DNA from: Parabacteroides sp.
Lineage (GTDB): Bacteria; Bacteroidota; Bacteroidia; Bacteroidales; Tannerellaceae
NCBI GenBank assembly: GCA_019411205.1
Contig: DXRF01000195.1
Coordinates: forward strand, 1-6,162
DNA: 6,162 bases
Direction: 5' to 3'
Part shown: piece by piece, positions 1 through 5,864 of the stretch
How the letters are laid out: each line of letters starts with the position of its first letter
Position numbering within the stretch: the stretch's first letter is position 1
Made by a program: the position numbers and the translations under genes
Notes under the pieces: generated by a model
What the model was told of the DNA's origin: nothing
What the model saw: the letters and a program-made list of their open reading frames with translations, nothing else
Databases searched by the model: none

Positions 1-20
1 AAAAAAACGTACGTTTTCAT
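1..20 (-). CDS. possible start of a leftward gene, cut by the window edge
   Basis: On the minus strand an ATG at 20-18 opens a frame that runs to the edge and would begin MKTYVF, a beginning common for exported proteins because it is Met-Lys followed by hydrophobic residues. A second ATG at 27-25 opens another frame (MTNENVRFF), also open to the edge. I prefer the first only because of its composition. A good leftward promoter lies about 150 bases upstream (177-208), which is the main reason to expect a gene here. Too little is visible to assign a product, and this could still be non-coding. Confidence 0.3.
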
Positions 21-27
21 TAGTCAT

Positions 28-176
28 TTCTCATGCGCTTAATATCTTTCTAAAAATCAGCGTTTTATATCCGTGTCTATACTTAGATTACCCCCTAAAA
101 AAGTCCTTTTACGTGTACATTATATAAATTAGCACATTGCTATCAATCAATCTATTACGAAAATCGCTAAAGTGCC
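28..176 (-). other. AT-rich leader-like stretch below the leftward promoter
   Basis: This stretch lies between the putative leftward promoter and the possible start codon. I see no open frame of useful length and no RNA gene. The one conspicuous patch on the minus strand is a short G-run (TAGGGGGTAA, 97-88) followed by an AT-rich segment. It could belong to a second, alternative promoter or simply be leader sequence. If the promoter at 177-208 is used, the transcript would have a leader of about 150 bases, long enough for post-transcriptional control. Confidence 0.3.
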
Positions 177-208
177 CAAATATACCTTTTTACAGAAAAC
201 CGCTCAAA
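177..208 (-). promoter_or_regulatory. leftward Bacteroidales-type promoter
   Basis: Read on the minus strand there is TTTG (208-205), a 20-base spacer and TATATTTG (184-177). This matches the Bacteroides primary-sigma pattern of a -33 TTTG and a -7 TAnnTTTG separated by about 19-21 bases. It is the only site in the window where both boxes match with correct spacing. Transcription would start near 170 and run left out of the window, away from pepD. Confidence 0.6.
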
Positions 209-380
209 ACAGCCCTCTTTTCCTTATTTTTCGAAACGAATATTTGCCCTAAAAACAGGCTCCATTGTCCATATTTGAGGACTCTTTTATTACACCCGTA
301 ACAATTACGGCGGTTACAAAGACAAACAAAGCAATCAGGAGATACAGACACCTCTTACAAAAACATAAAGAGGCCCTATC
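209..380. other. intergenic stretch without a recognised feature
   Basis: This is AT-rich sequence between the leftward promoter and the pepD terminator. Neither strand has a convincing open frame, and I see no tRNA-like or repeat structure beyond a weak 5-base inverted pair (GTAAC/GTTAC around 298-317). Confidence 0.5.
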
Positions 381-418
381 AAAAAGGGCTGTAAGCCCGA
401 CAGCTTACAACCCTTTTT
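381..418 (-). terminator. intrinsic terminator of pepD, bidirectional in form
   Basis: A 15-base arm at 381-395 and its complement at 404-418 form a stem with a single mismatch (389/410) around an 8-base loop. The inner stem is GC-containing and the outer five pairs are A:T. Read on the minus strand the stem begins 27 bases after the pepD stop codon and ends in a run of five T, as expected for an intrinsic terminator. Because the outer arms are A5 and T5, it could also stop transcription coming from the left. Confidence 0.8.
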
Positions 419-445
419 AACAATTCCTCACTATATATATGCGAA

Positions 446-1900
446 TCAGATTCTCGCAAGCGTCGTAACAATAAAATCCCATGTACGGGCAACAGACGGA
501 ATGCTGACACGCTCGTCGGGAGAATGCGGATGCTGCAAGTCAGGACCGATAGAGATCATGTCCATATCGGGGTAGGATTCCTGAATGATACCACATTCCA
601 GACCGGCATGCATAACCTTTGCCTCCGGCTTCTTTCCGTACAGATCCAGATAAGTTTGCTGCATGATTTTCAGGATCGGTGAGTCAATATTCGGCTGCCA
701 TCCGCCATAACCATCTGAATATTCGACCTTCGCACCGGCCAGAGAGAAGATACTTTCCAAACTCGAACAAACAGCTTCCTTGCGGCTCTCAGACGAACTT
801 CGAACCAAAATCTGAATCTCGATCATCTCGTTCGAAGACTTGACGATTGCCAGGTTTGTAGACGATTCGACCGTGCCCGGAAAATCAACCAGCATACTGA
901 TCACACCATTCTGACAACCTTCTATCGCATTGATCAGATCATCTTGAATCTCTTCAGGAATCAGAGTTGCCGGCATATCGGTCATTTCGGCCGTAAAATC
1001 AATCTTGTGTTCAATGCCCTTATATTCGGAACGATACATTTCCTGATAGTCGGAAACAAGCTCCCAAAGAGCTTCCACATTATCGCCCGGGATCGTTATG
1101 ACGGCAAAAGCCTCGCGCGGAATTGCGTTGCGCAACGAACCACCATCGATAGACGACAGGCGAGCCCCATAATCGCGTACGGCCTCTTTCAAGAAACGGA
1201 ACATCAGCTTATTCGCATTCGCACGTCCCAAATGAATATCCACACCGGAGTGGCCGCCTTTCAAGCCTGTCAGACTGATTTTCACAGCGACATCGCCCTC
1301 CGGGATATAAGTATCTTCTTTGAATTGCATGGAAACATTCAGATCGGCACCACCGGCACAACCGACAAACAGCTCGCCTTCTTCTTCTGAATCACAGTTC
1401 AACAGGATTTCCCCTTTCAAGAAACCCGGCTTCAAACCCACTGCCCCATCCATTCCCACTTCTTCGTTAATAGTAAAAAGGGCTTCCAACGGACCATGCT
1501 TCAATGTCTTGTCTGCCAGGACAGCCATCGCAAAAGCTGCACCCATACCATTATCGGCGCCCAATGTCGTTTCACGCGCCTTCACCCAATCTCCATCTAT
1601 GTAAGCATCAATCGGATCGGTTAGAAAATCATGTTTTACCGAAGAGTTCTTCTGCGGAACCATATCGAGGTGGGACTGCATGGTCACGGTTTTGTGTCCT
1701 TCCATTCCCGGAGAAGCCGGTTTACGAATCAAAACGTTTCCCACTTCATCCTGCAAGGTTTCCAATCCCAAACCTTTACCAAAAGCTACCATAAAACGGG
1801 TTACAGCCTCCATATGTCCGGTCGGACGAGGGATTTGCGTAAGGTCATAGAAATAACCCCAGACAGGCTGCGGAGAAAGATTTTTGATTTCTGCGGACAT
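446..1900 (-). CDS. pepD: cytosolic non-specific dipeptidase / aminoacyl-histidine dipeptidase (M20 family, PepD)
   Basis: This is a cytoplasmic di-zinc metallopeptidase that hydrolyses dipeptides, classically Xaa-His such as carnosine, and recycles amino acids. The predicted product has 484 residues, matching the usual PepD length of about 485. The M20 catalytic set is complete: HLD (His77 ligand, Asp79 catalytic), Asp116 in GADNG, Glu146-Glu147 in NEEVG (general base and ligand), Asp170 in NCDSEEEG and His459 in PHSPDE. The lid domain inserted between the two catalytic halves carries GGHSG with His217, the residue that family structures place at the partner subunit's active site. No signal peptide is seen. 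I start at 1900 (MSAEIKNLSP); a longer frame from 1948 only adds 16 residues translated from an intergenic repeat. A flippase-like gene lies 92 bases upstream on the same strand and a strong terminator follows. The assignment is secure; the preferred substrates cannot be read from sequence. Confidence 0.95.
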   Translation of the reverse strand: MSAEIKNLSPQPVWGYFYDLTQIPRPTGHMEAVTRFMVAFGKGLGLETLQDEVGNVLIRKPASPGMEGHKTVTMQSHLDMVPQKNSSVKHDFLTDPIDAYIDGDWVKARETTLGADNGMGAAFAMAVLADKTLKHGPLEALFTINEEVGMDGAVGLKPGFLKGEILLNCDSEEEGELFVGCAGGADLNVSMQFKEDTYIPEGDVAVKISLTGLKGGHSGVDIHLGRANANKLMFRFLKEAVRDYGARLSSIDGGSLRNAIPREAFAVITIPGDNVEALWELVSDYQEMYRSEYKGIEHKIDFTAEMTDMPATLIPEEIQDDLINAIEGCQNGVISMLVDFPGTVESSTNLAIVKSSNEMIEIQILVRSSSESRKEAVCSSLESIFSLAGAKVEYSDGYGGWQPNIDSPILKIMQQTYLDLYGKKPEAKVMHAGLECGIIQESYPDMDMISIGPDLQHPHSPDERVSIPSVARTWDFIVTTLARI

Positions 1901-1920
1901 AATAAAAACAATGTTTTCAA

Positions 1921-2024
1921 TTGACAATTGACAATGGGCAATTGACAATTAGGTTGATAATAATGTTATATATCGAATGGACAACCGGGCTTTTAATTGT
2001 CAATTATCAATTGTCCATTGTCAA
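1921..2024. repeat. inverted pair of 7-base tandem repeats (TTGACAA type)
   Basis: The left arm (1921-1950) is four head-to-tail heptamers on the plus strand (TTGACAA, TTGACAA, TGGGCAA, TTGACAA) plus TT. The right arm (1995-2024) has the same design on the minus strand (TTGACAA, TGGACAA, TTGATAA, TTGACAA, TT). Aligned end to end the arms differ at 4 of 30 positions; shifted by one heptamer, 21 of 23 match (1928-1950 with 2002-2024). The loop is 44-51 bases. The right arm lies inside the end of the flippase-like gene and encodes its last residues; the left arm is in the pepD leader. A transcript reading from one gene into the other could fold into a long AU-rich hairpin. There is no U-run typical of a terminator. 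Confidence 0.85.
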
Positions 2025-3009
2025 ATCCTTTGTTTACAAAGGGCAATGCCACTACACCGAACAGCCCCGTAAGTCCGAGCCAGGCGGTTTGCACCGTATG
2101 CACCACAAGTGCGAAGGCCGCAGCATCGGTTTCTTTCACCCCGAAGCACATCAAGGTGGCGATCACCATAAAATGCCACGGGCCGATTCCCCCCTGAACG
2201 GGTACTGCCACGGCGATACTGCTCATCGTAAAAGCGATCAGACCGACCGTCACACCCAAATCGCGGGTAAAGTCGAAAGCATAGAAAGTGATGTAGAAAT
2301 ACAGGAAATATCCCGTCCAGATCAACAGGGTTTGAATCACGAAAAGACCTTTACGCTTCATCAGCCAGATGCTCTTCATTCCGTCCCAGACGTTCTGCAA
2401 CATCGACTTTGCTTTTTTGACCAGCGTAAAGTTACTCATATATGTAAATACAAACCAAATTCCGGCAATAAAAATTACACCGGCCACATAAATCCATATA
2501 GAGTTGAACATAGACTGGAAACCATCCAGCAACGCCGGATTCTTCGCAAAGAAGCTGCGGAAGAAATCAAAATTGAAGATAATGATAGACATTGTGATCA
2601 GCCCGACCATGATGGTATCGCTCACACGGTCGACCAGCAGTGTCCCCAACAGGCGAGTAAACGGGATCTTGTCATATTTGGTTATCATCCCGCAACGCCA
2701 GACCTCACCGACGCGCGGCAGCACAAGGTTCACGGCATAATTTCCCAACACGGCATAAATCACGTTACCGGTCTTCACCTTGTCACCCAACGAACGGATC
2801 AGCAACCCCCAACGCAATCCCCGGACAATATTGGCTCCCAAACCGAACAAAAGGGAAAAAAGAATGATCTCATAACGGACACCCTTACGAATCACATTCC
2901 AGATCTCGCCAATATCCATCTTACTGTACAGATACCAGAGAAGTAAACAACCGAAAGCAAGCGGGAGAATTATCTTGAGAAACGTGCGTAGAATTGCTTT
3001 AAAATCCAT
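1993..3009 (-). CDS. flippase-like integral membrane protein (UPF0104 / lysylphosphatidylglycerol synthase TM-domain family)
   Basis: The product has 338 residues and sits in the inner membrane, with about eight or nine hydrophobic segments near 12-28, 47-62, 82-98, 129-147, 170-189, 222-243, 250-270 and 290-324. Family signatures are visible in order: RGLRW (63-67), PRVGEVWR (98-105, the Pro-Arg-x-Gly-Glu motif), VDRVSD (126-131) and PVQGGIGPWHF (270-280). The family (PF03706) shares the transmembrane flippase part of MprF, but the aminoacyl-transferase domain is absent here, so it should not be called an MprF. The substrate, possibly a lipid or lipid-linked sugar, is unknown. The last nine or so residues (DNGQLIIDN) and the stop codon are translated from a heptamer repeat and so look like an appended, non-conserved tail. 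pepD follows 92 bases downstream. A TAnnTTTG box at 3063-3056 may be its promoter. Confidence 0.85.
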   Translation of the reverse strand: MDFKAILRTFLKIILPLAFGCLLLWYLYSKMDIGEIWNVIRKGVRYEIILFSLLFGLGANIVRGLRWGLLIRSLGDKVKTGNVIYAVLGNYAVNLVLPRVGEVWRCGMITKYDKIPFTRLLGTLLVDRVSDTIMVGLITMSIIIFNFDFFRSFFAKNPALLDGFQSMFNSIWIYVAGVIFIAGIWFVFTYMSNFTLVKKAKSMLQNVWDGMKSIWLMKRKGLFVIQTLLIWTGYFLYFYITFYAFDFTRDLGVTVGLIAFTMSSIAVAVPVQGGIGPWHFMVIATLMCFGVKETDAAAFALVVHTVQTAWLGLTGLFGVVALPFVNKGFDNGQLIIDN

Positions 3010-3039
3010 TATGCGTAGATAACTTTAAATTATTTGTTG

Positions 3040-3047
3040 TATTTTTG
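3040..3047 (+). promoter_or_regulatory. putative -7 box for rsmA
   Basis: TATTTTTG fits the Bacteroidales -7 consensus TAnnTTTG. It would give a start near 3053-3055 and a leader of about 50 bases before the rsmA ATG. I do not see a clear TTTG at the -33 distance, which weakens the call. It faces a similar box on the other strand only eight bases away. Confidence 0.5.
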
Positions 3048-3055
3048 TACGCCTG

Positions 3056-3063
3056 CAAAGATA
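3056..3063 (-). promoter_or_regulatory. putative -7 box for the flippase-like gene
   Basis: CAAAGATA on the plus strand reads TATCTTTG on the minus strand, again TAnnTTTG. Transcription would start near 3049 and leave a leader of about 40 bases before the ATG at 3009. The -33 region is only a weak match (TGTT or TTCG). The two -7 boxes point across each other, so two polymerases could not occupy both at once. Confidence 0.5.
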
Positions 3064-3105
3064 AGCATTATATTTAAATACGAACACATTACACCAAAGA
3101 AGTGG

Positions 3106-3891
3106 ATGAGATTAGTTAAGCCAAAGAAAGCGTTAGGACAACATTTCCTGAAAGATCTGCAAATAGCTGAGCGCATTGCAGATACATTGTCCGATTATAA
3201 GCAGTTGCCTGTACTGGAAATTGGCCCGGGTATGGGCGTCCTCACCCAATTCTTACTGGAAAAAGGACACGATCTGACAGTAGTGGAACTGGATATGGAA
3301 TCGGTCGATTATCTGGAACAGAACTTTCCTGCCTTGGAAGGAAAGATTCTGGCGGAAGATTTTCTGCGTTTGGATCTCGGCAAGTTGTTTCCAGACCAGT
3401 TTTGCGTGATCGGTAATTATCCTTATAATATATCCAGCCAGATATTTTTCAAAGTGCTCGATTACAAAGAGCATATTCCCTGCTGTTCAGGCATGATACA
3501 GAAAGAGGTGGCCGAACGCCTTGCCGCAGGTCCGGGCAGTAAGACATACGGCATCCTAAGTGTCCTGCTGCAAGCCTGGTACGAAGTGGAATATCTGTTT
3601 ACGGTCAGCGAGAAAGTATTCGATCCGCCTCCAAAGGTCAAGAGCGCAGTGATACGGATGGTGCGCAACGACCGAAAATCGTTGGGATGCGACGAGAAAC
3701 TTTTCAAGACGGTTGTCAAAACCTCGTTCAACCAACGACGCAAGACATTGCGTAACTCCATGAAACCTCTGCTGGGTAAGGATTGTCCCGATTATTCGCT
3801 CCCGATCTTCGACAAACGGCCGGAACAGTTATCCGTAGAGCAGTTCGTGGAACTGACGCTGATAACGGAGCGAAACTTAAAAGATTTATGA
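3106..3891 (+). CDS. rsmA: 16S rRNA (adenine(1518)-N6/adenine(1519)-N6)-dimethyltransferase RsmA/KsgA
   Basis: This enzyme uses S-adenosylmethionine to dimethylate two adjacent adenines in the 3'-terminal helix-45 loop of 16S rRNA, a late step of 30S subunit maturation in the cytoplasm. Its loss classically confers kasugamycin resistance. The product has 261 residues, normal for the family. Visible motifs are the N-terminal KKALGQHFL (7-15), SAM motif I LEIGPGMG (37-44), acidic ELD (61-63) contacting the ribose, AEDFL (83-87) and catalytic motif IV GNYPYN (103-108), and the C-terminal FNQRRKTLRNS (208-218). I start at 3106 (MRLVKPKK); an in-frame ATG at 3034 would add 24 residues lacking family resemblance and would overlap the promoter. 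The final codons GAT TTA and stop TGA are already part of a downstream heptamer repeat. mgtE follows after 82 bases on the same strand and may be co-transcribed. Confidence 0.96.
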   Translation: MRLVKPKKALGQHFLKDLQIAERIADTLSDYKQLPVLEIGPGMGVLTQFLLEKGHDLTVVELDMESVDYLEQNFPALEGKILAEDFLRLDLGKLFPDQFCVIGNYPYNISSQIFFKVLDYKEHIPCCSGMIQKEVAERLAAGPGSKTYGILSVLLQAWYEVEYLFTVSEKVFDPPPKVKSAVIRMVRNDRKSLGCDEKLFKTVVKTSFNQRRKTLRNSMKPLLGKDCPDYSLPIFDKRPEQLSVEQFVELTLITERNLKDL

Positions 3892-3964
3892 TTTCAGATT
3901 TATGATTTCAGATTTATGAAACAAAACACAAGCTTCATAAATCATAAATCATAAATCATAAATT
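3883..3964. repeat. inverted pair of 7-base tandem repeats (GATTTAT / TCATAAA type)
   Basis: The left arm (3883-3919) alternates the heptamers GATTTAT and GATTTCA and ends with GATTTAT-GA. The right arm (3935-3962) is four exact TCATAAA units. The core GATTTATGAA (3911-3920) pairs perfectly with TTCATAAATC (3934-3943) around a 13-base loop. The stem extends to 3890/3964 with 26 Watson-Crick pairs, one G-T and two 2-base mismatches. The left arm contains the rsmA stop codon and the right arm ends nine bases before the mgtE start. The stem is almost entirely A:T and lacks a following T-run, so I do not call it a terminator. It could affect mRNA processing between the two genes. Confidence 0.85.
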
Positions 3965-3973
3965 CTCCAAAGC

Positions 3974-5323
3974 ATGATTGAACTGACGAAAGATTATATA
4001 GACAATCTGAAAGACATCATCACAGAGAAGGATGACGCAAAGATTAAGGAGATACTGAACGAACTATATCCGGCGGACATAGCCGAACTCTACCGGGAAC
4101 TAAATCTGCAAGAGGCGATCTACCTCTATCTGCTGATGGATGGCGAAAAAGCTGCGGATGTCTTGATGGAGCTGGACGAAGAAGACCGTCATAAGTTACT
4201 GAAAGAACTCCCGAACGAACTGATTGCCAAACGCTTCGTGGACAATATGGAGACCGACGACGCTGTTGACCTGATGCGTGAGTTGGACGAAGATACCCAG
4301 GAAGAGATTCTTTCGCACATCGAAGACGTAGAACAGGCGGGCGATATCGTCGACCTCTTGAAATACGACGAAGACACCGCCGGTGGTTTGATGGGTACCG
4401 AAATGATCGTGGTGAACGAGAATTGGAGTATGCCCAAATGTATCGACGAAATGCGCAAGCAGGCCGAAGACATGGATGAGATCTATTACGTCTATGTAGT
4501 CGACGATGATGAGCGCCTGCGCGGAGTCCTTCCCTTACAGAAGCTGATCACTAATCCTTCCGTCTCGAAGATCAAGCATGTGATGAAGAAAGACCCGATA
4601 TCCGTCCGCGACAGTGACAGTATCGAAGAGGTGACCGAGACAATCGAGAAGTATGACCTGGTCGCCCTGCCGGTCATCGACAGTATCGGGCGTCTTGTCG
4701 GACGCATTACCATCGACGACGTTATGGACGAAGTACGCGAACAGCACGAACGTGACTACCAGTTGGCATCCGGTATCTCGCAGGATGTGGAAACTTCGGA
4801 CAACGTCTTCACCCAAACGGCCGCCCGCCTTCCCTGGCTCTTGATCGGTATGATAGGCGGAATCGGGAACTCCCTGATCTTAGGTAATTTTGAAGGAAAT
4901 TTTGCAGTCAACCCCAAGATGGCACTGTTTATTCCGCTGATTGGAGGGACAGGTGGAAATGTCGGCATCCAGTCTTCCGCCATCGTAGTACAAGGCCTGG
5001 CCAACAACAGTTTGAAGGAAGGGAACATTCTGCCTCAGATCTTGAAAGAGTCTGTCGTTTCACTGATTAACGCCAGCATCATCAGTTTAGTCGTATTTAT
5101 CTATAATTTCTTTATGTTAGGTGACAGAGGCATCACCGCTTCGGTTTCCTTAAGCCTGTTTGCCGTTGTGATGTTCGCCAGTATCTTCGGGACACTGGTC
5201 CCCATGACACTCGATAAGCTAAAGATCGATCCTGCTTTAGCCACCGGACCGTTTATCACGATTACAAACGACATTATCGGCATGATGATTTACATGTTCA
5301 TTACGTCTGCCCTGGCCGGATGA
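3974..5323 (+). CDS. mgtE: magnesium transporter/channel MgtE
   Basis: This is an inner-membrane, Mg2+-selective channel of the MgtE (SLC41-related) family, normally a homodimer gated by cytosolic Mg2+. The product has 449 residues, like the 450-residue Thermus protein. Its domains are the acidic helical N domain (about 1-130, rich in Asp/Glu pairs that bind Mg2+), two CBS domains (about 138-200 and 203-258) beginning after YDEDTAGGLM (131-140), the linking plug helix (about 259-280) and a five-helix pore domain (281-449). In the pore, RLPWLLIGMIGG (285-296), GGTGGNVGIQS (324-334) and ATGPFITITND (423-433) are the conserved blocks; Asp433 matches the pore aspartate Asp432 of Thermus MgtE. Nothing is truncated. 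The 82-base gap upstream is filled by a repeat, leaving no room for a Mg2+ riboswitch. Transport of other divalent ions such as Co2+ cannot be excluded. Confidence 0.95.
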   Translation: MIELTKDYIDNLKDIITEKDDAKIKEILNELYPADIAELYRELNLQEAIYLYLLMDGEKAADVLMELDEEDRHKLLKELPNELIAKRFVDNMETDDAVDLMRELDEDTQEEILSHIEDVEQAGDIVDLLKYDEDTAGGLMGTEMIVVNENWSMPKCIDEMRKQAEDMDEIYYVYVVDDDERLRGVLPLQKLITNPSVSKIKHVMKKDPISVRDSDSIEEVTETIEKYDLVALPVIDSIGRLVGRITIDDVMDEVREQHERDYQLASGISQDVETSDNVFTQTAARLPWLLIGMIGGIGNSLILGNFEGNFAVNPKMALFIPLIGGTGGNVGIQSSAIVVQGLANNSLKEGNILPQILKESVVSLINASIISLVVFIYNFFMLGDRGITASVSLSLFAVVMFASIFGTLVPMTLDKLKIDPALATGPFITITNDIIGMMIYMFITSALAG

Positions 5324-5335
5324 ATATTCCAAATA

Positions 5336-5379
5336 ATACTCAAGAGACACCCCCTATAATTCAGTAGTCTCTTGAGTAT
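5336..5379 (+). terminator. terminator-like hairpin after mgtE
   Basis: A 13-base arm (5336-5348, ATACTCAAGAGAC) pairs perfectly with 5367-5379 around an 18-base loop, starting 12 bases after the mgtE stop codon. Position and stem stability suit a transcription terminator, although the stem is followed only by a broken T-rich stretch (TATACACTTTATG). Perfect pairing means it could act on either strand. Confidence 0.6.
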
Positions 5380-5397
5380 ACACTTTATGATATGCTG

Positions 5398-5499
5398 TAT
5401 CCTAAATATAGGATTAAATGTCCCATACTGAAACCAACGTGTACATAATTCCAAATAAGCCGGATCTTTCAAACCATTCCAATACCCACCATCAGCTAC
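5398..5499 (-). pseudogene. relic of a GH31-like glycoside hydrolase (about 34 codons)
   Basis: On the minus strand one frame reads ADGGYWNGLKDPAYLEL and then CTRWFQYGTFNPIFRI. This strongly resembles the GH31 (alpha-glucosidase/alpha-xylosidase) segment just after the acid/base region, where family members read roughly D-I-G-G-(F/Y) ... E-L-x-x-R-W-x-Q-x-G-(A/T)-F-x-P-x-F-R. After Ile the likeness stops at once and the frame runs through the mgtE hairpin; upstream of Ala-Asp-Gly-Gly the family resemblance also stops. No catalytic nucleophile region is present, so this cannot be active. GH31 proteins are far larger (600 residues or more). The identification rests on pattern recognition of about 30 residues; a chance likeness is unlikely but possible. 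Confidence 0.5.
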
Positions 5500-5570
5500 C
5501 GTTTTCTTATTTTCCACTTGATAACCACTTAGCTCACCTGATGCACCACCGCATACAAGTTTTTCCCATT

Positions 5571-5668
5571 CCCTCTGTCACTGTATCACTGATTTCTTTC
5601 TATCAGTTGATATTCAACTTATTTCATTAGTGATATATGCCTATTTTCTCTATCACTGCCCTATCACT
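5571..5668 (-). repeat. left arm of a diverged inverted repeat built on AGTGATAG words
   Basis: Read on the minus strand from 5668 the order is AGTGATAGGGC, AGTGATAGAG (a tandem pair spaced 11 bases), AAAA, GGC, then inverted TATCACT (AGTGATA on the plus strand at 5629-5635), 39 bases containing TTGAATAT, and GTGATA-C-AGTGACAGAGG. The right arm at 6061-6158 has the same words in the same order and spacing. My hand alignment gives about 63 identical bases of 98, concentrated in the named words, with the 10 bases after TATCACT unrelated. No gene is evident inside. Confidence 0.7.
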
Positions 5669-5708
5669 GGCAATCCCCTGTCTCCCATCCCTGCAAATCA
5701 CTCGATCA

Positions 5709-5864
5709 TTTTATACAAAAACGGGTGTAAAATAGGGAAAACCGGGTGGTTTTTATTGTTCGGCACGGTACTTTAGTTGCCGGACACCCCCATGTTACCC
5801 CCTCTTACACCCGGGTGTAGAGGGGCGATACATCCGGGTGTAAAGGAAGGCAACATGGGGGTGT
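5709..5864. other. cluster of stem-loops with CGGGTGT / ACACCC words
   Basis: Successive structures are: TTTTATAC (5709-5716) with GTGTAAAA (5725-5732); AAAACC-GGGT-GGTTTT (5738-5753) followed by one further T; CGGCA/TGCCG (5761-5765, 5778-5782); and an outer perfect 13-base pair ACACCCCCATGTT (5784-5796) with 5852-5864. The outer pair encloses a perfect 14-base palindrome TACACCCGGGTGTA (5806-5819), whose stem extends to 5799/5825 with one bulged T, and a near-palindrome TACATCCGGGTGTA (5829-5842). The outer stem with two inner hairpins would make a three-way junction. The word CGGGTG occurs four times in the same orientation with pair spacings of about 21 and 23 bases, near two helical turns. 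No open frame is convincing. It could be protein-binding DNA, a structured RNA or an element end. Confidence 0.7.

Noticed and set aside
1901..1948. Longer pepD reading from an ATG at 1948.
   Set aside because: The extra 16 residues are translated heptamer repeat, and the product from 1900 already has the normal PepD length and N-terminus.
1921..1950. TTGACA words as -35 promoter boxes.
   Set aside because: They match the enterobacterial sigma-70 box, but Bacteroidales use TTTG/TAnnTTTG, and the words arise from the tandem repeat with no matching -7 box at a correct distance.
1921..2946. Plus-strand 341-codon open frame.
   Set aside because: It lies antisense to the flippase-like gene, begins in the repeat, is rich in His/Gln/Asp with no recognisable motif, and is a shadow of the minus-strand coding pattern.
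3034..3105. Upstream in-frame start for rsmA.
   Set aside because: The added 24 residues overlap the promoter boxes and precede the conserved family N-terminus MRLVKPKK.
3892..3973. Mg2+-sensing riboswitch ahead of mgtE.
   Set aside because: The gap is only 82 bases and is almost wholly occupied by the AT-rich heptamer hairpin; none of the structure needed for an M-box is seen.
5290..5517. Minus-strand 75-codon frame starting at a GTG as a real small gene.
   Set aside because: Only its middle resembles a known family (GH31); the rest runs through the mgtE hairpin and into the mgtE coding end, so it is better read as a relic.
5418..5630. Plus-strand 70-codon frame.
   Set aside because: It is antisense to the GH31-like relic, low in complexity, and has no motif.
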